Positions 18,350-27,164 of a stretch of 64,000 nt of DNA are shown here, piece by piece. The position numbers and the translations under genes are program-made. Below the pieces are notes generated by a model. It was not told the DNA's origin and ran no database searches. It saw nothing but the letters and a program-made list of their open reading frames with translations. The stretch spans positions 744,001 through 808,000 of the forward strand of contig NZ_CP038493.1 of assembly GCF_004752005.1 (NCBI RefSeq), in the 5' to 3' direction. The DNA comes from Thalassotalea sp. HSM 43. GTDB lineage: Bacteria > Pseudomonadota > Gammaproteobacteria > Enterobacterales > Alteromonadaceae. The stretch's first letter is position 1. Every line of letters begins with the position of its first letter.

Positions 18350-19870
18350 TTATTCGCTAACGAAATAGCTTGTCCAGGCAAAGTTTAATAGCTCGTTATT
18401 TACGTTATTTTGGAGCCCTCGATATTTGACCTGATCACTGATGATGGAGAGTAAGTCTCTTGGGTAACATGGCAAATACGGTTTGCCGTGCGTTTTGTGT
18501 AGTTGGTTAACAAGATATTCAAATGACGATTCATCACTTATCAAGTCAAATTTGATGCATTCCTCATCCCATATCACTTTATAATGAGCGACGGATAATT
18601 CTTCGAATTCTATTTTGTAGCCTAACCGACGTAGAAAAGCGTCATCAACCAAGTCGGTTGGTGATAAGTTGGTGGAGAACAACATAATCAATTCGAATGG
18701 GATCTCGAAATGCGCACCAGACTGCAACGATAAAAAGTCTCTTCGCTCTTCCAAAGGCACAATCCAACGGTTGAATAATTGTTTTGCGGAAATTCGTTGG
18801 CGACCAAGATCATCTAACAGCAAAATACCGTTATTGGCTGTTAGTTGCAGAGGCGCTTTATAGGTTTTGTTTTGCTGATCAAATCTTACTTCAAGCATTT
18901 CAGCATCTAATTCACCACCGGTGACAACGAGCGGTCTTTGACATAATACCCATCTTGGGTCGAAGCCTTGCTTTAGGCTTAACACGCCATTCTTTGGCTC
19001 AGCTGGGCTCATGTCGACTTTTTTGTGAATCTCTGGATCGTAAACTCGTATAATCTCGCCGTTTACTTCTATCGCGTACGGAATAAGCACCTCATCACCA
19101 AAGACCATATTTAAATGACGACAGAAATAACTCTTACCTGTTCCCGGTGCGCCATAAATAAGCACGGGTTTAAAAGAATTTAGTGAAGGGCCTACTTTTT
19201 CTAAAAGATCATCTGAGAATGTCAGTTTAGAAAAGACATTTAACAGCAAATCTTTAGTGATCAGTTTTTGTCGGCTAGATTGTTTGCTAGCTATCTCAGA
19301 GTATTGTTTCAGAGGCACCGGCGCAGGGCCTTGATAGCCTGCTTTGGCGAGAGATTTTTCGGCTGCCATCTCACCTATGTGGCTTAACCCATATCGCATC
19401 TGGTTGTTTTGAATTTGATGGTTCTCAACAAGCTTTTTATGTTTAGCGACTTCAACCAGTGTTTGTAATATGCCACCCGATAAGCAAGTGATATCGGCAA
19501 GCTGTCTAATAGTACACACGCCATTGTTATATAGAGCTTTTATCAATATTTCTAGCAATACTTTTTCAGATAAGCCGGTATCGCTAAAATCTTTAGGCCG
19601 AGGCGCGAGAGCTGCAAGTCTTTGCTCTTGGCTGTTTAAATCGCTATGGATTGCTTGCTGTTCCGTACTGCTGTGAATTGTGAGTGCATCACTTGTCTGT
19701 TCATTAATGCTTATCGCTTTATTAATAAGCGATACATCGGATGGTGATTGACTAATTGCCCCATCTCCCTGTTTGCTATGAGATTCAGCTTGAGCAGGTG
19801 CGAGTTCTGCCACAGGTTTTGACTCCTCGGCTTTGGTCTCTTTCTTCCTGCCAAAATTAAATAATCCCAT
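18350..19870 (-). CDS. Winged-helix/AAA+ ATPase within the Tad locus
   Basis: A 506-residue ATPase not found in the classic Aggregatibacter or Caulobacter tad set. The first ~90 residues are low-complexity and Gln/Ser/Ala rich; residues ~95-175 look like a winged helix (EILIKALYNNGVCTIRQLADI, then MRYGLSHIGEMAAEK); the AAA+ core has Walker A YGAPGTGKSYF (Lys ~246), Walker B GILLLDDLGR, and a sensor-1-like LIMLFSTNL. The frame opens further upstream, but ATG 19870 (MGLFNFGRKK) is the sensible start and lies two bases beyond the stop of the peptidase gene. It may be a remodelling or regulatory ATPase for the pilus; this is inference from position. Confidence 0.82.
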   Translation of the reverse strand: MGLFNFGRKKETKAEESKPVAELAPAQAESHSKQGDGAISQSPSDVSLINKAISINEQTSDALTIHSSTEQQAIHSDLNSQEQRLAALAPRPKDFSDTGLSEKVLLEILIKALYNNGVCTIRQLADITCLSGGILQTLVEVAKHKKLVENHQIQNNQMRYGLSHIGEMAAEKSLAKAGYQGPAPVPLKQYSEIASKQSSRQKLITKDLLLNVFSKLTFSDDLLEKVGPSLNSFKPVLIYGAPGTGKSYFCRHLNMVFGDEVLIPYAIEVNGEIIRVYDPEIHKKVDMSPAEPKNGVLSLKQGFDPRWVLCQRPLVVTGGELDAEMLEVRFDQQNKTYKAPLQLTANNGILLLDDLGRQRISAKQLFNRWIVPLEERRDFLSLQSGAHFEIPFELIMLFSTNLSPTDLVDDAFLRRLGYKIEFEELSVAHYKVIWDEECIKFDLISDESSFEYLVNQLHKTHGKPYLPCYPRDLLSIISDQVKYRGLQNNVNNELLNFAWTSYFVSE

Positions 19871-19872
19871 AC

Positions 19873-20439
19873 TTAAATCCCTACTTGATACCGAAGCGCT
19901 GAGACAACCATCATGACTTCCGTATTTTGACTGCAAGCAATAACCCAACCAACCGCTAATGCGGGCGCGTAAGGTACTTTAAGCTTCATAAATTCATTAT
20001 CATTGCTTGCAATAAATTGTCGTAAATAAAGGCAACGTATGTAATGTCTAACAATTGCCGTTAATCGTTTAAAACCTAACTTATATAGGGCGAAGGCGAT
20101 GCTGGTAAAAAAACCAATAACCATGCCATAACCTAGGGTTAGTAAAAAAAATTCGATATTCATCATACTAGCCACGGCCATCATCATTTTAACGTCTCCA
20201 GCACCTAATGCTCGAAGTGCGAAGAAGGGAAATAAAATGATAAATGCGAGTCCTACGCAAAGAAGGCCCTCAAATAACCCTGCGCTGCCTTTATGTAACA
20301 GTTGCAAGACCAATCCGAGAATAAGAGCGACTAGGCATAATAAATTAGGGATGCGTCGAAAACGTAAATCCGTATAAAAGGAAATAGCAAAGACAACAAA
20401 TATCGTTATCATCATGGCTAACTTTACGTAATCGAGCAT
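19873..20439 (-). CDS. tadV: Prepilin peptidase TadV (CpaA)
   Basis: Inner-membrane aspartic peptidase of the A24 family that cleaves Flp prepilin and the TadE/TadF pseudopilins. Membrane helices fill most of the 188 residues. The two catalytic Asp are seen in SFYTDLRFRRIPN and ALGAGDVKMM (the GXGD motif). It lacks the methylase domain of type IV pilin peptidases, as normal for TadV. The frame is open to 20502, overlapping flp, but ATG 20439 just after flp fits the family N-terminus. Confidence 0.93.
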   Translation of the reverse strand: MLDYVKLAMMITIFVVFAISFYTDLRFRRIPNLLCLVALILGLVLQLLHKGSAGLFEGLLCVGLAFIILFPFFALRALGAGDVKMMMAVASMMNIEFFLLTLGYGMVIGFFTSIAFALYKLGFKRLTAIVRHYIRCLYLRQFIASNDNEFMKLKVPYAPALAVGWVIACSQNTEVMMVVSALRYQVGI

Positions 20440-20464
20440 CTCTGTAGACCTTGATATTAAGGTT

Positions 20465-20662
20465 TTACTGAGTACAGTCGCCTGACGCACCGCCAACCGC
20501 ACTGGTTAGACAGTCAATCGTGCCACTTACTGCGGTACCTAGTTGTGAAAACGCTACGACTAGTGAGCCAGCTACAAGTGCACCTGCAATTGCGTACTCA
20601 ACAGTTGTTAAACCACTTTCGTCCTCTATGAAGTTTTTCATTAACTCTTTAAACTTAATCAT
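20465..20662 (-). CDS. flp: Flp pilin, major Tad pilus subunit
   Basis: A 65-residue prepilin. Leader ~16 residues ending D-E-S-G, cleavage expected after Gly, then LTTVEYAIAGALVAGSLVVAF with the Glu-Tyr pair at +5/+6 that defines Flp pilins. Two Cys in the C-terminal tail (CLTSAVGGASGDC) could form a disulfide. Start ATG follows CAGGAG at eight bases. Only one flp copy is visible. It heads the minus-strand locus, so the promoter should be in 20663-20967. Confidence 0.95.
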   Translation of the reverse strand: MIKFKELMKNFIEDESGLTTVEYAIAGALVAGSLVVAFSQLGTAVSGTIDCLTSAVGGASGDCTQ

Positions 20663-20967
20663 CTTTTCATCTCCTGAAATTAATTCAGCAAGGACGTCAA
20701 CCTCTCAATCCTTGCGGTTTATATGTAACTGTTTTATGCACAGTGACAATGACTAAGACTAGAGGCAATTTTAGGTTTCGCTTAACACAGGATTGCATTG
20801 TTTGACATCAAATTGCGAAGTTAGCACAAATCCACCTACCTTCGTTGCCAAAAACTTATCCTGATTACTAATCTAAATGACTAATAGCTCACGTCGAATT
20901 TTCTCAATGCATTTTGAGAAATGCCGAACTCTAAACGTGGTATGGATGTAAGAAGAGGAGATAACTA
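20663..20967. other. Divergent intergenic region between flp and the sulfatase-like operon
   Basis: 305 bases with no convincing ORF. It must hold the promoters for both the Tad locus (minus) and the 20968 operon (plus). A short inverted repeat, ctcaatgcattttgag, lies near 20909-20924. I found no convincing sigma-54 element and no clear sigma-70 pair that I would assign. Confidence 0.5.
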
Positions 20968-21246
20968 GTGAGACAAAAAAACATATGGTCAGGGATACTA
21001 TTGACATCCTCATTGGCTATGCTCTGGGGACCTATCGTCTATTTTGGCCATCAAAATTATTCTTTTAAAGAGATAATTTTTGCAGAAGACAAGGACCTTA
21101 ACGTCGCAGCTCAAAAATATATCAATTCAGGACAATGGCCTTCTGCGCGCAAAGAAAGCAAACTCATTTCCGATTTCGAAAAATTCAATATTCAAAAAGC
21201 GGATTCGAGTAAAGAGCCTGAACAGGAAAATAAAATAAAAGAATAA
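20968..21246 (+). CDS. Small single-pass membrane protein of unknown function
   Basis: A 92-residue protein starting at GTG with AGAGGAG eight bases upstream. It has one N-terminal hydrophobic helix (GILLTSSLAMLWGPIVYF) and a polar, charged remainder that ends Lys/Glu rich, so it probably sits in the inner membrane with its tail outside the cytoplasm. No family recognised. The stop is three bases before the ATG of the sulfatase-like enzyme, which lacks a good ribosome site of its own; the two are likely translationally coupled, suggesting a partner role. Confidence 0.75.
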   Translation: MRQKNIWSGILLTSSLAMLWGPIVYFGHQNYSFKEIIFAEDKDLNVAAQKYINSGQWPSARKESKLISDFEKFNIQKADSSKEPEQENKIKE

Positions 21247-21249
21247 AAA

Positions 21250-23253
21250 ATGATTACGATTAAAAGAACTTACTTCAGAACATTAGCCCTTATATTGCTA
21301 TTTACGGTTTTTTGCTTGGCCTTTAGGAGTACACTGCAGCCAATTTCTGAATTTTCTATTCTCACCTTACTTTCCAATGAAAAAGTAAGAAAACTATTGA
21401 ATCCGGCCTTAATTCAAGAAGTCGGTATTTTCACATTAGTGTTACTTGTGGTGCATTTCGTCTGGGCTTATATCATTACCGTTTCTTGTAAGGTGTTTTT
21501 TAAACGCATCGAAAATGATTCGTATAAAACACTAGCGTGGTTAAATATATGTTCGCTTCACTTCCTTTGTGTTATTGCATTTAATTCATACGTTAGCCCT
21601 ACGTCACTATTGGGAATTCTAAGAACGTCCTGGTTATCCTCTATCGCATTTAATGTCTTTTTGATCTCTACTGTTAGCGCTTTATTTCTCTATAATCTAT
21701 ATAAATATCACTCTAAAAAATCTGTTTTAATATGGACTACAGCCGTTGTTTTAGCCTGTTCTCCGCCTCTATTTATTACTAATGAAAATCAACATATCGC
21801 TGAACAAAAACCGAATGTCATTATCATTGGTGTCGACGGCTTGCGACCCGACCATTTGACCTACAGAAACTTTAAACATGACTTGATGCCCAATCTTAAC
21901 AACTTTCTCGATAACTCAGTCATTTACGATAAAACCTATACGGTCTTCCCGCGAACCTATGTTTCTTGGTTGAGCCTATTAAAGAGTCAATATCCGATAT
22001 CTCATGGTGGTCGATTTAACCTGACACCTGACCCATTAGTTAGTAAAGACATACCATTTCTTGATACCTTGAAAGATGAAGACTACAACACAATTTGGGC
22101 GCTCGATGAGAGACGATTTAATATAATAGATGAGAGTTATGGTTTTGATAATGTTGTTGGCCCTAAAATGGGTATTGCCGACACTTTAATAAATACCGCC
22201 TCTGATTTACCTCTTATTAACGTCCTTATTAACACCAGATTTGGCTACTATTTTTTACCTTATATAAACATGAACAGAGCGGTAGGCAGAACATTTTCAC
22301 CAGAATCGTTTAACGATGCTGCGCTAGAGCAGTTATCACCAACTCAATCAAACTTTCTTGCTATCCATTTTTGTATGCTGCATTGGCCATATACCTCGAA
22401 AAACTTCATTAATGTCAAGGAAGAGTTATGGGATGGCAACCATGCCCATTTCATGTATAAATCATTACTTCCGCAAGTGGACGCGCAATTTTCAGATTTA
22501 TTACAAAAGTTAAAGCAGAAAGGCTATTTGGATAATGCCATTTTGTATGTGATGTCAGATCATGGTGATAGCTTCAATTTAAAAGAAGACCGAATGACAA
22601 CGGCGTTAGAGCACGTACGTCCGACATCATATGGTCACGGCACCAATGTACTCGATCAGACTCAATCGGAAATACTTCTCGCCTATGCGGAGTATAAAAA
22701 TGGTCGAAACGTCACAAAACCAGAAGTGTATAAAGGATTATTTTCTAATCTCGACATAGTGCCGACCATTGGCTCACAACTCGATATACAGATTGAAGGC
22801 ACACAAGGTGTTGTCCTGCCTTCGAGCACCCCATCTCCACATGATAGTAATTTTGTCTTTGTCGAGTCATCACTGCCCATGAAAAACCTTAATACCAGTG
22901 AAATTGACGCTAAAAGTGTGATCAGTGAATCTGTTGATCATTACACTGTAAACGATGACGGTAACCTAGTGCTTAAAAGTGAGTCATATACAGACTTTCT
23001 AACCAAAATTCACCGTTCCATTTATCATCAGAAATGGCAATTGGCGCACTTACCAGAGTTTGATGAGTTTGTCGTTGTTGATTTAGAGAAAAAGCATGTG
23101 TCCTCAATTAAGGAGCATGAGGATAATGATGTCATCCTTAGTATGAAAGATAAATTTTGCAAGCACTATGCAAAGGATATTGAGGTTAGTTTACCTAATT
23201 TGTGCCTAGTAACGGAAATAAATGACGTAGCTCAAGGGGACTTGAATGAGTGA
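21250..23253 (+). CDS. Membrane sulfatase-like/LTA-synthase-like phosphotransferase
   Basis: A 667-residue enzyme of the alkaline phosphatase superfamily. Five N-terminal membrane helices (to ~residue 175) are followed by a periplasmic domain with the metal site VIIIGVDGLRPDH (Asp196), a Thr nucleophile candidate at ~236 in FPRTYVSW (no CXPSR sulfatase motif, so a formylglycine sulfatase is unlikely), MSDHGDSF and the His of YGHGTN. This layout matches enzymes that move phosphoglycerol or phosphoethanolamine onto glycans or lipids, or hydrolyse related esters. The C-terminal ~180 residues are a less conserved tail. Substrate unknown. Second gene of a two-gene operon divergent from flp. Confidence 0.85.
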   Translation: MITIKRTYFRTLALILLFTVFCLAFRSTLQPISEFSILTLLSNEKVRKLLNPALIQEVGIFTLVLLVVHFVWAYIITVSCKVFFKRIENDSYKTLAWLNICSLHFLCVIAFNSYVSPTSLLGILRTSWLSSIAFNVFLISTVSALFLYNLYKYHSKKSVLIWTTAVVLACSPPLFITNENQHIAEQKPNVIIIGVDGLRPDHLTYRNFKHDLMPNLNNFLDNSVIYDKTYTVFPRTYVSWLSLLKSQYPISHGGRFNLTPDPLVSKDIPFLDTLKDEDYNTIWALDERRFNIIDESYGFDNVVGPKMGIADTLINTASDLPLINVLINTRFGYYFLPYINMNRAVGRTFSPESFNDAALEQLSPTQSNFLAIHFCMLHWPYTSKNFINVKEELWDGNHAHFMYKSLLPQVDAQFSDLLQKLKQKGYLDNAILYVMSDHGDSFNLKEDRMTTALEHVRPTSYGHGTNVLDQTQSEILLAYAEYKNGRNVTKPEVYKGLFSNLDIVPTIGSQLDIQIEGTQGVVLPSSTPSPHDSNFVFVESSLPMKNLNTSEIDAKSVISESVDHYTVNDDGNLVLKSESYTDFLTKIHRSIYHQKWQLAHLPEFDEFVVVDLEKKHVSSIKEHEDNDVILSMKDKFCKHYAKDIEVSLPNLCLVTEINDVAQGDLNE

Positions 23254-23330
23254 CGATATTTTTTAGTCAATATTTTGTATTTATTTAATATTAGCGGCGT
23301 CTTAAGCTAGCTCTATTTTTGATATTAGTT

Positions 23331-23510
23331 ATGAAATGGATCATCATGGGAATATGTGAGATTGCACATCAACCTGCTACTGTAGAGCAATGGCAACGAT
23401 TGTTTTTTAAACCTTCACAACATCAAGTGCTAGACTCTGACTTAGAACCTAGCTTAAAACAGCGCGCTCAATCTTTGCATAATAGACTGTTATCCAAAGC
23501 CCTATTCTAA
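23331..23510 (+). CDS. Possible small protein of unknown function
   Basis: A 59-codon frame from ATG 23331 (a second ATG at 23346) with a plausible amphipathic C-terminal part (ATVEQWQRLFFKPSQHQV, then LEPSLKQRAQSLHNRLL). No good ribosome site and no known family. Its TAA lies inside the first unit of a 17-bp tandem repeat. The region 23254-23609 otherwise holds only AT-rich sequence and that repeat. Confidence 0.35.
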   Translation: MKWIIMGICEIAHQPATVEQWQRLFFKPSQHQVLDSDLEPSLKQRAQSLHNRLLSKALF

Positions 23511-23583
23511 GCTGTACCCTATTCTAAGCTGTACCCTATTCTAAGCTATACCCTATTCTATGCTGTGCCCATTCTAAGCTGTG
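23500..23583. repeat. 17-bp tandem repeat, five copies
   Basis: Unit ccctattctaagctgta at 23500-23516 and 23517-23533 (identical), 23534-23550 (one change), 23551-23567 (two changes) and a 16-base last copy at 23568-23583. It lies between the convergent small ORF and the L,D-transpeptidase gene. The unit length is not a multiple of three. Confidence 0.95.
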
Positions 23584-23609
23584 AGAGCCAAAGTAGCTTC
23601 GTATTGGTG

Positions 23610-25211
23610 TTAAGAACCTTCTGGGCTATTCAATCGGCTTTTCAGTAGCGAAGGTACGCTATCATTAGCAAACACTAGCCTTGGAATATTGATCACATGA
23701 TGCTCATCTTTATTGTAGATATCTGGCAATAACTGCAGCTCACCTTGCTCATTAATCCATGCCGTTTGATAGGTAATAAGTACCGGAATGGGCTGTTCAA
23801 GTCTAAAGTGTGCTGTTTTGCCAGAATGTAACGCTGATTGCGTTCGTGTTGATGATATATTTTCATCATACTCGCTTAACGTGTTCGCTAAAAATGCCGC
23901 ATCTTCTAAGCGTATGCAACCATGACTTAATGCTCTGTGCTTTAAATTAAACGCCGATTTTGCCGGTGTATCATGCAAATAAACCGAGTGGTCATTAGGA
24001 ATATTAAATCGATAATACCCTAGCGCATTGTTGTCACCTGGTGATTGAACCAAGCGATATTCCTTTAGCATAGAAGGAATATCGATATTGGGTTTATCAA
24101 TTTGTTTTGCTTGAGGTGAACTCCCTGTTCCTTTTAATAATTGAAAGTTCTGTCGTTTCAAAGACAAATAATCTTTCTTATATTCAGGCAGTAAGTCGTT
24201 GCGGATGATATTCCAAGTTGGTGTCCATGTTGGATTAACCGTTAAACGATTGATTTCAGTAACCATTGTTGGGGTTTGATTATCACTTTTGCCTACGACC
24301 ACCTTCATTTCAAAAGCATTAGAGCCAGAGTCCTTCATAAACAATTTATAGCCGGGAATGTTGACTAATATATAGCGATTCGGCTCTGATTTAGGGTATG
24401 CGAACCAGCGCCATAAATTCATTTGTAACTGTTTAACGCGTTGCTCTGGGGTAATAGATAACTGTTCAAATGTCTTCGGGCCTAACCGACCATCAGCCAC
24501 TAATGAATGGCGTTGTTGGAATCGTTTTAGCGCAGCAATAACGACCGAATCAAACACATCTTGGCGCTGTCTGGTTTGTGCCTTTTTAGGCAAATCGCCT
24601 AAATAAACTAAAGCCTGTCGTATTGCTTTCACTTTAGGGTGGCTTTGCCCCAATTTTGGGTAAAAGCTTACATCAACGGCGGGCCATTTTTTTCGTTGTA
24701 AATGTCTAAATTTGCTAATGTACTTTCGTAGTAAGCTCACTTGATCGTAATTAGGGATCATCGACCAAAGTAGCTCACCTTCACGCTTTTGTTGCAGCGC
24801 TTGCAATAAGAGATCCTCAGAATCTACTTCTGTACCATACAAATGCGCCGATAAATCGATTAGCTTCAACATCCCCAAGGTTAAATTCGCATCGGCATTC
24901 AAGATGTTTTTAGACGCAACATCAGTGGTAACGCTCGTATTCAGCCAACCTAAATCTAGCAACAATTTTTGCAACTCAATGCCAGTTAACGTTGCCTGCC
25001 CATCTTTAAACCAAGCGTAATCATGCTGTAAGGTATTTAAAAATTGTTGGTGCTGAATTTCCGGCAGCCAATTAACATCGCTAGAACGATTGTATGCGGC
25101 ACCGCTGTTTGAAATGATTATATCAATGGATTGTGCGTTTGACGTAAAAATGGCGCACAAAAACAACAGTGCGCCAAGACTAATACGTCTGATATTTTTA
25201 AAATGAGGCAT
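23610..25211 (-). CDS. L,D-transpeptidase, YcbB/LdtD-like
   Basis: Periplasmic peptidoglycan enzyme that forms 3-3 cross-links or attaches proteins. From ATG 25211 the protein is 533 residues: a signal peptide (ISLGALLFLCAIFTSNAQS), an N-terminal scaffold domain, a peptidoglycan-binding domain at ~residues 215-265 (FQQRHSLVADGRLGPKTFEQL), and a YkuD domain with VNIPGYKLFMK and the catalytic SHGCIRLEDA (Cys). The insert between binding domain and catalytic motif fits the YcbB subgroup. The gene starts inside the 3' end of the AraC regulator (14-base overlap), so the two are co-transcribed. Confidence 0.93.
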   Translation of the reverse strand: MPHFKNIRRISLGALLFLCAIFTSNAQSIDIIISNSGAAYNRSSDVNWLPEIQHQQFLNTLQHDYAWFKDGQATLTGIELQKLLLDLGWLNTSVTTDVASKNILNADANLTLGMLKLIDLSAHLYGTEVDSEDLLLQALQQKREGELLWSMIPNYDQVSLLRKYISKFRHLQRKKWPAVDVSFYPKLGQSHPKVKAIRQALVYLGDLPKKAQTRQRQDVFDSVVIAALKRFQQRHSLVADGRLGPKTFEQLSITPEQRVKQLQMNLWRWFAYPKSEPNRYILVNIPGYKLFMKDSGSNAFEMKVVVGKSDNQTPTMVTEINRLTVNPTWTPTWNIIRNDLLPEYKKDYLSLKRQNFQLLKGTGSSPQAKQIDKPNIDIPSMLKEYRLVQSPGDNNALGYYRFNIPNDHSVYLHDTPAKSAFNLKHRALSHGCIRLEDAAFLANTLSEYDENISSTRTQSALHSGKTAHFRLEQPIPVLITYQTAWINEQGELQLLPDIYNKDEHHVINIPRLVFANDSVPSLLKSRLNSPEGS

Positions 25212-26061
25212 GCTTCTTAACTGGCTTTCTCTCTGGTATGGCATAACTGTCCGCTGGCAATAATTCTGCGCGAAGGCGCTGATATCTTATATAAGTATTG
25301 CTCAACGTTACCGATCTGTCTCCCTGGGCGAAGGCATTTGGTGTCAGATTAAAATGTTCTTTAAAATTACGGCTAAAATGCGAAGGGTTAGCAAAGCCTA
25401 AACTGTAGGCAATCGTTGTTATCGACTGTTTATTGTCGTTCAGCAATCGCTCTCCTTCTTCAAGGCGTCTGCACAATAAATAATGACTATAAGTTAACCC
25501 GCAGTAATCTTTAAACATGTGGCACAAACGACTTGGACTCAAATGGATATCATCGGATAAATCTTGTAGCGATGGACCTTTAACAAAATCTCTTTCGACA
25601 ATATCTAACAATGAAGACACAGGGTCGTCTCGATTAAAGCGAATACTACTGATATCTTCTTTTTTGCTTTGCGTACGACATTGAATTGACGTTTTAGAAC
25701 TTAAATTGTCGGTAAAATCTAGTTCATCATTGGGTGAAAACGGAAACATATAGACATTTGCAACACCAATATTAATGGCCTGATGTAATAATGGTATGGA
25801 TACCGAAGTGGTCGCAATATAAAGTAGGGACTGAGGAAAATTGGTTTTAAGAAACTGTATATTGTGCAGGTGAATTGTAGTTGTGTAGTCCATCACATAC
25901 ACAATAGCCTGCGGCTCCAGCTCGTTTGCTAAAGCTTCTAATCGTTCCATAGAACTCACAACATTTATGTCACATATTTGTGACAGGACTTGGCTACACT
26001 CCGATGTTAAAACCAGATCAAACCCAACCAGCAACAGTCCGCTTGCATTATCATTATTCAC
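25198..26061 (-). CDS. AraC-family transcriptional regulator with receiver-like N-terminus
   Basis: A 287-residue regulator. Residues ~1-110 resemble a response-regulator fold (LLLVGFDLVL, IVYVMDYTT, LLYIATTS), but the acidic pocket is not clearly complete, so phosphorylation is doubtful. Residues ~150-250 are the AraC double helix-turn-helix: LSDDIHLSPSRLCHMFKDYCGLT and ITTIAYSLGFANPSHFSRNFKEHFNLTP. Starts at GTG with AAGGGA upstream. It overlaps the start of the L,D-transpeptidase and is divergent from the DUF1461-like gene, so either could be its target. Confidence 0.88.
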   Translation of the reverse strand: MNNDNASGLLLVGFDLVLTSECSQVLSQICDINVVSSMERLEALANELEPQAIVYVMDYTTTIHLHNIQFLKTNFPQSLLYIATTSVSIPLLHQAINIGVANVYMFPFSPNDELDFTDNLSSKTSIQCRTQSKKEDISSIRFNRDDPVSSLLDIVERDFVKGPSLQDLSDDIHLSPSRLCHMFKDYCGLTYSHYLLCRRLEEGERLLNDNKQSITTIAYSLGFANPSHFSRNFKEHFNLTPNAFAQGDRSVTLSNTYIRYQRLRAELLPADSYAIPERKPVKKHASF

Positions 26062-26279
26062 TTTTTTAGTCCCTTTTCATCCCTGCACCGGTAACATTCC
26101 CGGACGTCACCAACTCCGTGCCCTATTAAGAAAGCTAGAACTGCTTATTAAATTTGTCAAATTTCCTGACACTTTAATAAAATAAATATGTAACTTTTGT
26201 TGTCATTTAAAGTGAAATCATTGGTCATTGTTTGTTAATCTAGCTATATACACGCGGTTATTTACACAAAACAACAACA

Positions 26280-27020
26280 ATGACTAAACATTCAAAAAAA
26301 TCACCATACTATTCAGCGCTTTGGTTATTTAAAAGCATTAGCTTAATCATTGTCTGCCTTGGATTTAGCTGGATAATTAATAGCAACCTGAACTTTACCT
26401 ACTCTGTATGGTACGAGCTGCTTGATATCGACCAACATATCGCAACGTACGCGCCACAGAACAAATTTGGTAAACAAGACTTTGCTAACACCGAAAAAGC
26501 GCAACATGTAGAGCTTTTTGCCAGAGTGGTTGAGTCGATAAATAATAGCGGCGAAGGACTTGATGCCATACAGTATCAAGTGAATGGACAAAACAAAGCG
26601 CTGTATACCAACAGTGAAGTTGTGCATTTACAAGATGTCAGTAATCTTGTCGATAAATTAACCCTTATGTGCATTGTCGTTTTATTGTTTTTCGTGTTGT
26701 TGCAATACCTTTGTATCGCCAAACCCTACAAAACACCGAGCGCTAAGATACGCTTAATCACCAGTAGCAGTTTTGTTCTTGGCATCGTTTTATTGTTTGC
26801 GATTATCGGCTTTCGAGACATTTTTTACTATCTGCACACGGTGGTATTCCCAGATGAACATCAATGGTTTTTTTATTATCAAGAGTCTTTGATGAGTACA
26901 GCTATGAAAGCCCCTGATTTATTTGCCGCTTTGGCTATAAACCTGGTCGTTGTGGCAGCAATCGTTTTTGTGTTGATCAATCACGGCCTGAAAAAGTTTG
27001 AAGGTTTACGAGAACAGTAG
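26280..27020 (+). CDS. DUF1461-like integral membrane protein
   Basis: A 246-residue protein with about four membrane helices (~20-40, 123-145, 160-180, 215-238) and an extracytoplasmic domain after the first. The segment LHTVVFPDEHQWFFYYQESLM near residue 190 resembles the LHXXXFP...W...SLI pattern of the DUF1461/TIGR01906 family. Function unknown. It is divergent from the AraC-type regulator across 218 bases. Confidence 0.65.
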   Translation: MTKHSKKSPYYSALWLFKSISLIIVCLGFSWIINSNLNFTYSVWYELLDIDQHIATYAPQNKFGKQDFANTEKAQHVELFARVVESINNSGEGLDAIQYQVNGQNKALYTNSEVVHLQDVSNLVDKLTLMCIVVLLFFVLLQYLCIAKPYKTPSAKIRLITSSSFVLGIVLLFAIIGFRDIFYYLHTVVFPDEHQWFFYYQESLMSTAMKAPDLFAALAINLVVVAAIVFVLINHGLKKFEGLREQ

Positions 27021-27164
27021 GCATTCAAACGATTAGTTAAACATTTCTGAGTTACAATTCATCGCAAAATGTTGCATTTTGTCGAATAGTACTTGCCCTT
27101 GAAAATAGTATGGATATGATATCGCGCCTAGCGCTAATAAAATAACTACATTTCAGGGGCTCTA

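Noticed and set aside
20663-20967. Search for a sigma-54 promoter upstream of flp
   Set aside because: No TGGCAC-N5-TTGC match on either strand.
21250-23253. Annotation as a true sulfatase
   Set aside because: The CXPSR/SXPSR formylglycine motif is absent; the candidate nucleophile is Thr, as in LTA-synthase-like enzymes.
23500-23583. Tandem repeat as a CRISPR array
   Set aside because: Units are directly adjacent with no spacers, and no cas genes are present.
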